DNA from: ATZT02 sp038145175
GTDB lineage: Bacteria; Actinomycetota; Actinomycetes; S36-B12; UBA5976
NCBI GenBank assembly: GCA_038145175.1
Contig: JAYQPE010000001.1
Coordinates: 173,266-237,265, forward strand
DNA: 64,000 bases
Reading direction: 5' to 3'
Part shown: positions 43,750 through 53,178 of the stretch, piece after piece
Layout of the letters: the number at the start of each line of letters is the position of its first letter
Position numbering within the stretch: position 1 is the first letter of the stretch
Position numbers and translations under genes: made by a program
Notes under the pieces: model-generated
What the model was told of the DNA's origin: nothing
What the model saw: the letters and a program-made list of their open reading frames with translations, nothing else
Databases searched by the model: none

Positions 43750-44081
43750 TATCGATTGAAAAAGTTTCTTCTGATTGCTGCAGCATTTGCAAATATTCGC
43801 ATTGCAAGAACAACGACTACACCTGTTGAAAGCTGAGATCCAACTCCAAGTTGATCACCTAAAAATACGATAATTGCAGCAATTGAAATGTTACTTAAAA
43901 ACGAAGTAATAAATATTCGATCATCAAAATTATTTTCCAAATTTGCTCTAATTGCACCAAATACTGCATCTAATGCGGCAATTACAGCAATTGGTAAATA
44001 TGGTTGGAGCCAAAGTGGAACTGTTGGATCTAAAACAATGCCAACTATTACTCCAATAAGTAATCCGACGACAGGAATCAT
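43749..44081 (-). CDS. sbp: Small basic protein Sbp (DUF1290)
   Basis: A 110-residue integral membrane protein with about three hydrophobic segments (near residues 1-17, 28-43 and 58-95). The start MIPVVGLLIGVIVGIV and the APYLPIAVIAALDAVFG-like region (QPYLPIAVIAALDAVFG here) are DUF1290 features. Function unknown. It always sits between the two DUF881 genes; similar Sbp genes lie beside ftsZ in Firmicutes, so a link to division or the envelope is an inference. Confidence 0.92.
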   Translation of the reverse strand: MIPVVGLLIGVIVGIVLDPTVPLWLQPYLPIAVIAALDAVFGAIRANLENNFDDRIFITSFLSNISIAAIIVFLGDQLGVGSQLSTGVVVVLAMRIFANAAAIRRNFFNR

Positions 44082-44083
44082 AA

Positions 44084-44914
44084 TCAGTTTCCTACTCTAA
44101 TACCTTGGATATCAGGTAGTTCATTACCTATCGCTGATATCTCGACTTTGTCTAATTTTGTTATCTTGTAGTCAAGACCGTAAGTAGTGACGACAAATTG
44201 AAAATCTTTGAAGTCAGGATTTTCTACAAGTTTTTTACTAACCTCATCACTACCAATAAAAGTAATTTCATATGGAGGTAGAAGTGGCCGGTAATTTACT
44301 AAAATTGCCTCACCAGCAGATCTAATTGCAGTAGTTGTGGAAACCCGTTGATTGTTGATTGAAATTGCATCTGCACCACTTGCCCATAAAGCATTTGTGA
44401 CAAGTTGTAAATCACTATCAAAGACCCTTGCCAAATTTACTTGTTGGAAATCAAGTGAATCAGTGTTTCTTGCATCGTTAATAACAATTTTAAATCCGGG
44501 TCCTGAGATAGATTTTACACCAGAAATAAACTGTAGATTTGTTTCGTTTAAGTTTTTAATACCTCTATTTGAAACATCAGCAATCTGAATATTTTGATCG
44601 TTTATCTGATCATTTATTTCGGATAGACTTTCGCTCAATATACCTAAGTTTGCTATTCGATTTTCAATTGAAATTCTTAAATCATCTTTACTTTTCTCGA
44701 TCAAAGGAACTTGTCTTTGAAAATTTGCGATTGCAATACCTAGAAAAACGCCTGAAAAGGCCAAAACAGTGAAAATCCACCATTTTGGATCTTTTGTTAC
44801 TTTGAAACCTTTGGGTAGATCCTTATAATCATTTGTTTGTATTTCTTCATTTAATAGATTCAATATACCCATTGATTTTGAATCATCAACTTCAAAGAAT
44901 TTATCTTTAGCCAT
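44084..44914 (-). CDS. DUF881 family membrane-anchored protein (long)
   Basis: A 276-residue second DUF881 protein with a longer cytoplasmic N-terminal extension (about 50 residues), one helix (about 49-66), a coiled coil (about 72-112) and the DUF881 domain (ASGADAISINNQRVS). Function unknown. It lies 2 bp before sbp and overlaps the pgsA-like gene by 8 bp. Confidence 0.9.
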   Translation of the reverse strand: MAKDKFFEVDDSKSMGILNLLNEEIQTNDYKDLPKGFKVTKDPKWWIFTVLAFSGVFLGIAIANFQRQVPLIEKSKDDLRISIENRIANLGILSESLSEINDQINDQNIQIADVSNRGIKNLNETNLQFISGVKSISGPGFKIVINDARNTDSLDFQQVNLARVFDSDLQLVTNALWASGADAISINNQRVSTTTAIRSAGEAILVNYRPLLPPYEITFIGSDEVSKKLVENPDFKDFQFVVTTYGLDYKITKLDKVEISAIGNELPDIQGIRVGN

Positions 44915-45458
44915 GATTTTTAAGTATAGAACTTGCCTGTGAAAGATACTTCAATGTGGAGAATATATAGAGAAACATTCCCCATAACAGAAATGACCAG
45001 CCAATTGTTAGCCAAATGAAATCTTGCTCAGGAAAAGCCTTTGCAAAAATAAGACCTGGAATTCCGATTAATAAATTAAATGCCCCCATTTTGCCTAAAT
45101 AATGTACAGGTAATCCAGTAACACCTTTGATTTTTAAAATGGCCAAAATTATAGTCATAATTAGTTCTCTTAGAACAATTAAAATTATGAAAATAATATT
45201 TAATGCCTCTATATAGTAAACAATAAATAATAGAGTCAAAATATAGATTCGATCAGAAATAGGATCAAGAAGTTCACCAAGTCTTGTGGACTGATTGAAT
45301 TTTCTAGCAATATATCCATCCAGCCAGTCAGTAAATGAAGAGAAGAAAATCAACACACAAACTACAATTAATTGATTTTGAATGGTTAAGTAGACAATTA
45401 ATGGTGCTGCAGCAATTCTTACTAAAGTGAGCAAATTTGGAATATTGAGTATCGTCAT
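44907..45458 (-). CDS. CDP-alcohol phosphatidyltransferase (PgsA-like)
   Basis: A 183-residue integral membrane enzyme. The CDP-alcohol signature DG-X2-AR-X8-G-X3-D-X3-D is intact in LDGYIARKFNQSTRLGELLD. It joins CDP-diacylglycerol to an alcohol, probably glycerol-3-phosphate, in phosphatidylglycerol synthesis. Actinomycetes have a pgsA2-like gene here (Rv1822). The exact alcohol is not decided by sequence. It overlaps der by 4 bp and the next DUF881 gene by 8 bp. Confidence 0.92.
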   Translation of the reverse strand: MTILNIPNLLTLVRIAAAPLIVYLTIQNQLIVVCVLIFFSSFTDWLDGYIARKFNQSTRLGELLDPISDRIYILTLLFIVYYIEALNIIFIILIVLRELIMTIILAILKIKGVTGLPVHYLGKMGAFNLLIGIPGLIFAKAFPEQDFIWLTIGWSFLLWGMFLYIFSTLKYLSQASSILKNHG

Positions 45459-46912
45459 TTTTTTCGTTGTCTTATTTTTACTTTAATATGAATTGGCGAA
45501 CCTTCAAATCCATATTCTTGCCTTAATTTGCGTTCAAGATGTCTTTGATACGTAAGATCAAGAGCTCCTGTTGTAAAAAGCGCAAAGGTCGGTGGCCTAT
45601 CTGCAATTTGAGTGGCAAAAAGGATTTTTGATTGCTTCCCCCCTCTTAAAGGATGAGGGTTAGCTGCGACAAATTCTTTAACAAATTGATTCAATTTTCC
45701 AGTCGAGATGCGAGTAGTCCAACCTTGATAGGCAACATTTAAAGCTTTGGTGATCTTGTCGATGTGCCAACCAGTTTTGGCTGACAAATTTACTCTTGGT
45801 GCCCATGAGACATTTCGTAAATCAGTCTCAATTTCTTTTTCTAATTCAACATGTCTTTCTTCGTCGATTAAATCCCATTTGTTAAAAACTAAAACTAAAG
45901 CTTTTCCAGAATCAATAATTTGACTAATTAATCTTCTATCTTGATCAGCAATGTTTTGATCAGATTCAATAACTAATAAAATAATTTCTGATCTTTCCAA
46001 TGTTGCACTCGTACGCAACGTCGCATAATATTCGTATCCACTTGATTCTTTAAATCTTTTCCTAATGCCTGCAGTATCAATAAAATGCCAATTTTGTCCG
46101 TTAATGTTAATAATTTCATCAACTGGATCAACTGTTGTTCCAGAAATTTCAGAAACTATAGATCTATTTGATTTAGATAATTTATTTAATAAACTACTTT
46201 TTCCGACATTTGGTTTACCAATTATGGCAACTTTGATAGGTCCTTTTTTTGAATCTTTAAATTTTGATTCAACGGGCAAATTCTCTTTTATTTTTTCAAG
46301 TAATTCTCCTGAACCTCTGCCATGCAAAGCACTTACAGGGATGGGTTCTCCAAGACCAAGTGACCATAATTCACCTATCTGGATTTCTGCTTCTTCACCA
46401 TCAACTTTATTTGCAACAAGTAATACCGGTGTTTTTGTTTTTCGGATTAATTTAATTACATCTTGATCTTCTTGAGTTATTCCAACTTTGAAATCCAATA
46501 CAAAAAGAATTAGATCTGACTCATCAATTGCTTTTTGAACTTGGTTTGAAATTTGATTCATCATTTCCGATGAATCTTGAGTCCATCCCCCAGTATCAAT
46601 TAAAATAAATTCTTTACCATTCCACTGCGCATCATAATAAACTCGATCTTTTGTAACACCTGGTATGTCTTGAACTACTGCTTCTCTTCTACCTATTATC
46701 CGATTTATTAAAGTTGATTTTCCAACATTTGGTCTTCCAATAAGGGATACCCGTGGTCTATTAGTTACTACATGCTCAAAAGATTCTTCCAATATTTCAT
46801 TTGAAAAATCCTTCTCCAAATCTTTAATATCTTGACTATCTTCTTGATTGTTTGAAATCCAGATTTCATCAGTCGATTTGAAAGAATCTTCATTTACTAA
46901 ATTCTCAGACAT
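45455..46912 (-). CDS. der: Der (EngA), ribosome-assembly GTPase
   Basis: A 485-residue GTPase with two G domains and a C-terminal KH-like domain. First P-loop GRPNVGKSTL with DIPGVTKDR, second GKPNVGKSSL with ISGTTVDPVD; NKVD and NKWD are the G4 motifs. It acts in 50S subunit maturation. There is a 50-residue acidic N-terminal extension, as in several Actinomycetes. It overlaps cmk by 8 bp. Confidence 0.97.
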   Translation of the reverse strand: MSENLVNEDSFKSTDEIWISNNQEDSQDIKDLEKDFSNEILEESFEHVVTNRPRVSLIGRPNVGKSTLINRIIGRREAVVQDIPGVTKDRVYYDAQWNGKEFILIDTGGWTQDSSEMMNQISNQVQKAIDESDLILFVLDFKVGITQEDQDVIKLIRKTKTPVLLVANKVDGEEAEIQIGELWSLGLGEPIPVSALHGRGSGELLEKIKENLPVESKFKDSKKGPIKVAIIGKPNVGKSSLLNKLSKSNRSIVSEISGTTVDPVDEIININGQNWHFIDTAGIRKRFKESSGYEYYATLRTSATLERSEIILLVIESDQNIADQDRRLISQIIDSGKALVLVFNKWDLIDEERHVELEKEIETDLRNVSWAPRVNLSAKTGWHIDKITKALNVAYQGWTTRISTGKLNQFVKEFVAANPHPLRGGKQSKILFATQIADRPPTFALFTTGALDLTYQRHLERKLRQEYGFEGSPIHIKVKIRQRKK

Positions 46913-47582
46913 TTTTGACCAATTCTATGAATTTTTCAACTGATTCGTCGAAGGTTAATAGACTTGTATCTAACTCAATGGCATCTTCAAGTTTTAGTAA
47001 AGGAGATATTTTTCTACTTGAATCCTTTTCATCTCTAATCTTTTGATCAATTAATACTTGTGAAATATCCATATTTAATTCTTTAGCTCTTCTTTCAGCT
47101 CTAGCTTTTTCAGATGCAGTTACGAAAATTTTCAGATCTGCATTAGGCACCACAACACTTCCAATATCTCTACCTTCTACGACAATGCTGTTACTTGAAT
47201 TAGAGATGATGAATCTTTGTTTTTCCAAAAGATAATTTCTCACTAACTGCAATGCTGAATAGAATGAAACATTACGAGTAACTGCTTCGGTTCGAATGAC
47301 TTTAGAAACATCTTCACCATTTAATTTGAACATGATATCTGTAGGATTGGTTGAGATCTCGAATTCAATTTCGTTATTTCTTAAGGATAATTCAATTTCT
47401 TTGACATTATTAATATTTTTACGCGACAAAAACAGTGTAATCATGCGATACATTGCGCCAGTATCTAAAAAATTGAATCCTAATCTTCTAGCAGCTTCTC
47501 TACTAACACTTGATTTACCCGAACCACTGGGACCATCAACTGCTATGACCAATTTTTGGCGAGTGCTATTACTCGCATTCAT
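46905..47582 (-). CDS. cmk: Cmk, (d)CMP kinase
   Basis: A 225-residue nucleoside monophosphate kinase that phosphorylates CMP and dCMP. P-loop AVDGPSGSGKSS, then FLDTGAMYR, VEGRDIGSVV and the lid ERRAKELN are all typical. It overlaps the aroH stop by one base (TAATG) and der by 8 bp. Confidence 0.96.
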   Translation of the reverse strand: MNASNSTRQKLVIAVDGPSGSGKSSVSREAARRLGFNFLDTGAMYRMITLFLSRKNINNVKEIELSLRNNEIEFEISTNPTDIMFKLNGEDVSKVIRTEAVTRNVSFYSALQLVRNYLLEKQRFIISNSSNSIVVEGRDIGSVVVPNADLKIFVTASEKARAERRAKELNMDISQVLIDQKIRDEKDSSRKISPLLKLEDAIELDTSLLTFDESVEKFIELVKNV

Positions 47583-47944
47583 TATTGAGCCAAATCTTGT
47601 CTAAGTACTTCAGCACCTCTGAGATATACGTGTTTGATTTCATTTCTATTTAAATTGGTATTAATGTGCAGAAGTATTCTAACTACCTTTGATGGAGCAT
47701 TTGGCACATCGATTTCTTGTGAGCAAATAAGAGGAACATCACCTAAACCAAGTTTCCTAGCCGCTGCAGCAGGAAAAGCACAATCTAGATCTTTTGTTGA
47801 CGTGAAAAAAATGCTTATTAAATCATTGTTTTGAATACTATTCTTGTTAAAAATTTCTTGCAAAAGTTCAATAACAGCTTCATTCATTTCTGTTGCATCA
47901 TTTTTCTCAAGCATGGTTGCACCGCGAACTCCTCTTACGCTCAT
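47582..47944 (-). CDS. aroH: AroH-class chorismate mutase
   Basis: A 120-residue AroH-type chorismate mutase, converting chorismate to prephenate for Phe and Tyr. Family residues are in RGVRGATMLEKND, the Thr/Arg-rich centre FPAAAARKLG and HVYLRGAEVLRQDL. Many Actinomycetes carry a prephenate dehydrogenase next to it in this cluster; none is here. The ATG at 47944 overlaps the rluB stop. Confidence 0.93.
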   Translation of the reverse strand: MSVRGVRGATMLEKNDATEMNEAVIELLQEIFNKNSIQNNDLISIFFTSTKDLDCAFPAAAARKLGLGDVPLICSQEIDVPNAPSKVVRILLHINTNLNRNEIKHVYLRGAEVLRQDLAQ

Positions 47945-48696
47945 AAAGCAACCTTTTCTGAATTTAACCCTGCATCTTTGTATAAACTAGCAACTTCTGG
48001 ATGACCTAAAACTCTTGTTTTACCAACTTTTAGATCACCTAATTTTATCGGACCGAATTGGACTCTTACTAATTGAATTACTTCATGTCCTATAGCTTCT
48101 GCTAATCGTCTAATAATTCTGTTTCTACCCTCGTGAATACTAATTTCAAGTGCTGTTTCACCTTGACTTGTTCCAATTATTTTTACTTGATCTGCTCTTG
48201 CAAATCCATCATTTAAGGTCACACCTTGAGTAAGTTGTTCGACTTCATTTTTAGATACAAAACCTTTTAATCTGGCGAGATAAATTTTTGTCACTTCCGA
48301 GGAGGGATGCGTAAGTCCGTGTGCCAAATCTCCATCATTTGTCATGAGTAACAAACCTTCAGTATCGGCATCTAATCTGCCCACATGAAACAGACGATCT
48401 GGTTTATCAGGTAAATAATCTGAGACAATGGCACGTTTATCTTCTCTTTTCATAGAAGTGACCACACCCACAGGTTTATTTAGGGCTAAAACGATGAAAC
48501 CCGAAGTTGCCGCAACAGGTTCGCCATCTACAAATATTTGGTCTATTCCTGGCTTTACTCTTTTACCTTGCTCATTTACTTTTTTGCCATTAACAATTAC
48601 CCGGCCTTGCGAAATCAATTCTTCGCATGCTCTTCTACTTCCAAGACCTGCCGCTGCCAATACTTTTTGAAGTCTTATTCCTTCATCATTTGTCAT
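47941..48696 (-). CDS. rluB: RluB-like rRNA pseudouridine synthase
   Basis: A 251-residue RsuA/RluB-family enzyme with an N-terminal S4 RNA-binding domain (residues about 6-60) and a catalytic domain. The catalytic Asp lies in VGRLDADTEGLLLMTNDG. The C-terminal IHEGRNRIIRRLAEAIGHEV is typical. It isomerises a uridine in 23S rRNA. It starts directly after scpB. Confidence 0.94.
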   Translation of the reverse strand: MTNDEGIRLQKVLAAAGLGSRRACEELISQGRVIVNGKKVNEQGKRVKPGIDQIFVDGEPVAATSGFIVLALNKPVGVVTSMKREDKRAIVSDYLPDKPDRLFHVGRLDADTEGLLLMTNDGDLAHGLTHPSSEVTKIYLARLKGFVSKNEVEQLTQGVTLNDGFARADQVKIIGTSQGETALEISIHEGRNRIIRRLAEAIGHEVIQLVRVQFGPIKLGDLKVGKTRVLGHPEVASLYKDAGLNSEKVAL

Positions 48697-49290
48697 TTAG
48701 TTTAAAGTTTCATCAATTAAAGAATCGAGTGCTGCCATGTTTGGAAGATAATCAGCAACTGGAGGAAGTTCATCTAAACTTGCAATTCCAAGTCTTTCTA
48801 AAAAATATGGAGTCGTTTTATACAAAATTGCTTGTGAATCCGTCTCAGATCCTGACTCTTCAATTAATCCTCGGTTTAACAAAGTTCTTACAACTCCATC
48901 AACATTAACTCCTCTTATTGCTGCAATTCTTCCTCGAGATACAGGTTGCTTGTATGCAATAACAGCTAAAGTTTCTAAAGAAGCTTGAGTTAATCTTGCA
49001 GTCATTCCATCTTTTAAAAATCTTTCAACCACTTCTGCTGAATGTTCATTTGTGTAAAATCTCCACCCGCCAGCAACTTCTCTTAAAGTAATACCACCGT
49101 CTCGTTGCTCAAATTCTTTTTGTAACTTTTTTAATTCTTTATTTACTTCTATTTCAGGTGTATTTGTTACTTGGGCAATTGTTAATACTGAAACTGGTTC
49201 ATCTACTACCAATAAAATTGCTTCAATCGCTGATTTTAGAGAAGGAGCTCCCAGCGAAACTATTTCATCATTATAAATATTTTCAGTCAT
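48697..49290 (-). CDS. scpB: ScpB, chromosome segregation/condensation subunit
   Basis: A 197-residue winged-helix protein, the kleisin-interacting subunit of the SMC-ScpAB condensin. The TLAVIAYKQPVSRGRIAAIRGVNVDG segment is split across the two winged helices and is diagnostic. It overlaps scpA by 8 bp. Confidence 0.95.
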   Translation of the reverse strand: MTENIYNDEIVSLGAPSLKSAIEAILLVVDEPVSVLTIAQVTNTPEIEVNKELKKLQKEFEQRDGGITLREVAGGWRFYTNEHSAEVVERFLKDGMTARLTQASLETLAVIAYKQPVSRGRIAAIRGVNVDGVVRTLLNRGLIEESGSETDSQAILYKTTPYFLERLGIASLDELPPVADYLPNMAALDSLIDETLN

Positions 49291-50143
49291 TTCTGTTTCC
49301 CAAATCTACTACATTACTTCTATCTTCTGCTTCTTGATCAAATTCATCTGTGACAGAAACATCACCTTGTTCAGACCCAATCCATTTGATGTAAAGATCT
49401 TTTAATGGAGCTTCTTGTTCTAATGTGATTTGAGATTCTCTAAACAATTCTAGAATCGCTAGAAATCGAGCAATAATTACTGGTATTTCAACTCCTGTTA
49501 TTAAAGATCTAAAAGAAGTTACACCAACTTTTCTTAAACGCTCAACAATAATTCCAGCTTGTTCTCTAACACTTACTAATGGAGCATGAAGGTGAGAAAG
49601 TGAGATACTAGGAATTTTTCTTGATTCAAGTGCACGTGCTGCAAGTCTTGCTAATTCATGTGGTCCAAGACCGAGTAAAACTTCAGGTAAAAGGTTTGCA
49701 AATTGCGGTTCAAGTGACACAGATCGTGGAAATCTTTTCGCTTCTAAATTGAAATTATCATTTATCCAAATTGATACTTCTTTGAAAGCTTTATATTGCA
49801 TCAATCTTGCAAGCAGTAGATCTCGTGCTTCAAGTCGAGCGATATCTTCTTCATCTTCAACTTCACCGGAAGGAAGTAATCTAGCAGTTTTTAAATCTAA
49901 TAACGTGGCAGCAATTACAAGAAACTCGGTTGCTTCATTCAGATCCCATTCTGAGCCTTGGCTTTTTATGTATTGCAAAAAATCATCAGTTACAACATGT
50001 AGCGCCAAAGCTGTAACTTCCAACTCATGCTTTGCAATAAGACTTAAGAGAAGATCAAATGGACCTTCAAATTGATTTAATTTAACGCTAAATTGCTTGG
50101 TAGATTTTTCTACCACATCAGAATCTGTAGTAGATATGGTCAT
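49283..50143 (-). CDS. scpA: ScpA, kleisin subunit of SMC condensin
   Basis: A 286-residue kleisin. The N-terminal FEGPFDLLLSLIAKHELEV is the SMC-binding signature, and a conserved C-terminal winged helix contacts the other SMC head. A long tail (from about residue 255) is acidic. It overlaps parA by 4 bp (ATGA). Confidence 0.95.
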   Translation of the reverse strand: MTISTTDSDVVEKSTKQFSVKLNQFEGPFDLLLSLIAKHELEVTALALHVVTDDFLQYIKSQGSEWDLNEATEFLVIAATLLDLKTARLLPSGEVEDEEDIARLEARDLLLARLMQYKAFKEVSIWINDNFNLEAKRFPRSVSLEPQFANLLPEVLLGLGPHELARLAARALESRKIPSISLSHLHAPLVSVREQAGIIVERLRKVGVTSFRSLITGVEIPVIIARFLAILELFRESQITLEQEAPLKDLYIKWIGSEQGDVSVTDEFDQEAEDRSNVVDLGNRND

Positions 50144-51006
50144 TTGATTTTTTGAATTAACTCTCTAGCTAGTCTTTTATAAGCTTTTGCTGCCGGAGAA
50201 GAGGGAGCATATTCTGTAATAGGTGCTCCTGCAGCTGTTGTTTCAGGAAATTTAACTGTTCTTGCAATAACTGTTTCAAATACTTTGTCACCGAAAGCTT
50301 CTTCAACTCGTTCTAAAACTTCTCTACCGTGTACAGTTCTTGGATCATACATTGTTGGAAGAATTCCAAGTATTTGTAATTTGGGATTAATTCTTCCCTT
50401 AATTTTTTCTATTGTTTGGGTAAGCAATGCAAGACCTCGTAAGGCAAAATATTCAGTTTCCAGAGGAACAATACAACCTTCAGATGCTGCCAACGCATTT
50501 ACTGTGAGAAGACCAAGGGATGGTTGACAATCAATGATTATGAAATCGTATTCATTAATGAGTGGACTTAGTGCACTTGATAAAACGTGTTCTCTTCCAA
50601 CTTCACTGACAAGTTCTAGTTCGGCTGCAGAAAGTTCAATATTAGATGGAAGTAAATCCAAATTTTCAACTTTAGTTTTGACTAAAACTTCTTTGGCAGG
50701 AACTTGTTCACCTACTAAAACGTGTCTTAATGTTTTTTCTAATTGGTAAACAGGAATTCCAAGTCCCACAGAAAGTGCACCTTGTGGATCAAAATCTACG
50801 AGTAAAACTTTTCGACCATAACTTGCTAAAGCTGCGCCTAAATTGATAGTACTTGTTGTTTTTCCAACTCCACCTTTTTGGTTGACCATCGAAATAATGT
50901 GAGCAGGCCCATGCTTTGAAAGTGGTTGAGGAATGGAAAATTCGCTTGCTGTTTTCTGACCTTTAGCGATACGGGTTCCATCATCTTTTACAGATGGAGT
51001 TGCCAT
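50140..51006 (-). CDS. ParA-family ATPase (condensin-cluster type)
   Basis: A 288-residue Walker-type ATPase. The deviant Walker A is QKGGVGKTTS, with DFDPQGALS and IIIDCQPSLG as later motifs. It is the parA paralogue found next to scpA-scpB in Actinomycetes (Rv1708-like), not the oriC parA, as no parB follows. A role in chromosome organisation is inferred. I prefer the ATG at 51006 to the GTG at 51027, which has no good binding site; a TAGGCT hexamer (51055-51060) may be its -10 element. Confidence 0.9.
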   Translation of the reverse strand: MATPSVKDDGTRIAKGQKTASEFSIPQPLSKHGPAHIISMVNQKGGVGKTTSTINLGAALASYGRKVLLVDFDPQGALSVGLGIPVYQLEKTLRHVLVGEQVPAKEVLVKTKVENLDLLPSNIELSAAELELVSEVGREHVLSSALSPLINEYDFIIIDCQPSLGLLTVNALAASEGCIVPLETEYFALRGLALLTQTIEKIKGRINPKLQILGILPTMYDPRTVHGREVLERVEEAFGDKVFETVIARTVKFPETTAAGAPITEYAPSSPAAKAYKRLARELIQKIK

Positions 51007-51098
51007 AACAATCTCAACTTTCTGCACAACCGCCCCGGTTGGGCCAATGCTTAAAGCCTATGTCAGAGGGCGAGTAATTTCTTGCAATTTGTGATAAT

Positions 51099-51980
51099 TT
51101 ATCGTCTGGCTCGAGGATGAGTTTGAATGAATGTTTCTCTTAACTTATCAACTGTCACATGCGTATAGATCTGAGTCGTGTTTATAGAACTATGGCCTAA
51201 TAATTCCTGTACAACTCTTACGTCTGCTCCGCCCTCTAAAAGATGGGTGGCAAAAGCATGTCTAAGTGTATGGGGAGTTAAATCTTTAATTCCATATTCC
51301 TTTGCATAATTACTGATAACCATCCAAATTGATTGACGCGAAAGTCGCTGTCCCCTTGCATTAAGAAGTAAAGAATCACAAATTTTTGATTTAACTAAAT
51401 TGGATCGTACTTGAATCACATAGGATTCAATAGATTTTTTTAAATTACTACCTAGCGGTATTAACCTTTGCTTAGATCCTTTTCCAAATCTTATTTTAAT
51501 AACGTTTGCCTCAAAATCTATATCTTGTAAATCTATATTAACTAATTCACTTATTCGACAGCCTGTTCCATACAAAAATTCAAAAATTAAACGATCACGA
51601 ATTAACTTAGAATTTTCAGGTTTTATTCCTTCAATCAAGGAAATCACAGTTTGAACATCCAAAGTTTTAGGCAATGTAAATGTGGATGAAATTGACTCTA
51701 TAAGGGAAGCTAAATCTTGACTTATTATTTTCTCTAAATAGAGAAACTTTAGAAAACTCTTTAAACAAGCTGTTAATCTTAAAACTGACTTGTCGCTGTG
51801 ATCTGATTTATGCTTATTAATAACTTTTTGAATATTTGATAAATTTAGATCATCAGTATTTTCTATTGCGCTAGATAAAATATCTAAATCACTGGCATAA
51901 GCTTTAATAGTGTTACTTGAAAGATTTCTTTCAAGTTCCAGATGATTCAGGAATTGCTGTTTTGCTGAATCTAAATTCAT
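51099..51980 (-). CDS. xerD: XerD tyrosine recombinase
   Basis: A 293-residue Xer recombinase for chromosome dimer resolution at dif. The catalytic residues are Arg in GTGCRISEL, Lys in FGKGSKQR, HTLRHAFA (His and Arg), LGHSS (His) and the Tyr nucleophile in TQIYTH. No mobile element surrounds it; it is the standard housekeeping gene, next to ald. Confidence 0.93.
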   Translation of the reverse strand: MNLDSAKQQFLNHLELERNLSSNTIKAYASDLDILSSAIENTDDLNLSNIQKVINKHKSDHSDKSVLRLTACLKSFLKFLYLEKIISQDLASLIESISSTFTLPKTLDVQTVISLIEGIKPENSKLIRDRLIFEFLYGTGCRISELVNIDLQDIDFEANVIKIRFGKGSKQRLIPLGSNLKKSIESYVIQVRSNLVKSKICDSLLLNARGQRLSRQSIWMVISNYAKEYGIKDLTPHTLRHAFATHLLEGGADVRVVQELLGHSSINTTQIYTHVTVDKLRETFIQTHPRARR

Positions 51981-51981
51981 C

Positions 51982-53097
51982 TCAATTCAATATTGTTGCA
52001 GGATCAATAAAATCAAGGTTAAAAGCATCAGCAACAGCTTTGTAGGTTACTTTTCCTTCATGAACATTTAAGCCAAGTCTTAATGCTGGATCTTCAGATA
52101 ATGCTTTTTTCCAACCTTTATTGGCAATGGCCTTTGCATAAGGCATAGTCACATTAGTTAAGGCAAAAGTTGAAGTGTTTGGAACTGAACCTGGCATGTT
52201 TGCTACACAATAAAAAATAGAATTATGAACTTTGTATGTTGGATCTGCGTGTGTTGTTGGTTTGGAATCTTCAAAGCATCCACCCTGATCTATTGCGATA
52301 TCCACAAGCACTGAACCAGGTTTCATTCTTTTAACCAAATCATTTGTTACTAATTTTGGTGCTTTTGCGCCTGGAACTAAGACTGCTCCAATAACTAGAT
52401 CAGCTTGCAAAACATTTTTTTCAATTTCATATGCATTTGAAACTAAAGTTTGAACTTTACCTTCAAACAATTCATTTAAAACTTTCAATCTTTCAACATT
52501 TAAATCTAAAATTGTGACATTTGCTTCTAAACCAAGAGCAATTGTTGCAGCATGCTGTCCAGAAACTCCTCCTCCAATTACAACTACATTTCCCTTCTTT
52601 ACTCCTGGAACTCCGCCCAAAAGTAAACCTCTTCCACCTTGAAATTTAAGTAAAGAATGAGCTCCTACTTGTGTTGCTAACCTTCCTGCAACTTCTGACA
52701 TTGGAGCCAATAATGGTAACGAGTGATCTTCTAGTTCAACAGTTTCATATGCAATCGCAGTTGTTTGTGATTTGATTAATGCATCAGTGCAATCTTTGGA
52801 AGCTGCAAGATGAAGATATGTAAAAAGAACTTGACCTCTTCTAAGTCTTGAATATTCGTCTTTTATTGGTTCTTTCACTTTCAAAATCATTTCTGCTTTT
52901 TGCCAAATTTCATCAGCAGAACTTAAAATATTTGCTCCAGCTTTTTCAAATTCTTCATTTGTGATCGCACTTCCAAGACCTGCATCTTTTTCAATAATTA
53001 CTTGATGACCATTTTTAATGAAATCAACTACACCTGCAGGAGTAATTGCTACACGATATTCGTGATTCTTTATTTCTGTTGGTACACCAATAATCAA
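51982..53097 (-). CDS. ald: Ald, alanine dehydrogenase
   Basis: A 371-residue NAD-dependent alanine dehydrogenase, interconverting pyruvate and alanine. N-terminal GVPTEIKNHEYRVAITP, the substrate-binding Lys and His regions (LKVKEP, YLHLAA) and the NAD motif VIGGGVSGQHA are intact. The start is TTG at 53097 after AGGAG. In mycobacteria this position holds a Nudix gene between pyrG and xerD; here ald takes the place. Confidence 0.95.
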   Translation of the reverse strand: MIIGVPTEIKNHEYRVAITPAGVVDFIKNGHQVIIEKDAGLGSAITNEEFEKAGANILSSADEIWQKAEMILKVKEPIKDEYSRLRRGQVLFTYLHLAASKDCTDALIKSQTTAIAYETVELEDHSLPLLAPMSEVAGRLATQVGAHSLLKFQGGRGLLLGGVPGVKKGNVVVIGGGVSGQHAATIALGLEANVTILDLNVERLKVLNELFEGKVQTLVSNAYEIEKNVLQADLVIGAVLVPGAKAPKLVTNDLVKRMKPGSVLVDIAIDQGGCFEDSKPTTHADPTYKVHNSIFYCVANMPGSVPNTSTFALTNVTMPYAKAIANKGWKKALSEDPALRLGLNVHEGKVTYKAVADAFNLDFIDPATILN

Positions 53098-53178
53098 TTT
53101 ATTCTCCTACGAAAACGACCCAGTTATTTATCTTACGCCTTATTTACTGGATACAAAAATGAGCACTAGCAATAAAGG

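Noticed and set aside
50140..51006. ParA as part of a plasmid or oriC partition pair
   Set aside because: No parB or parS-like repeats; adjacent scpA-scpB identify the condensin-cluster ParA.
51099..51980. Tyrosine recombinase as a sign of an integrated element
   Set aside because: Sequence and context (ald, pyrG, parA-scpAB) are those of housekeeping XerD; there are no att repeats, and no phage genes or transposases nearby.
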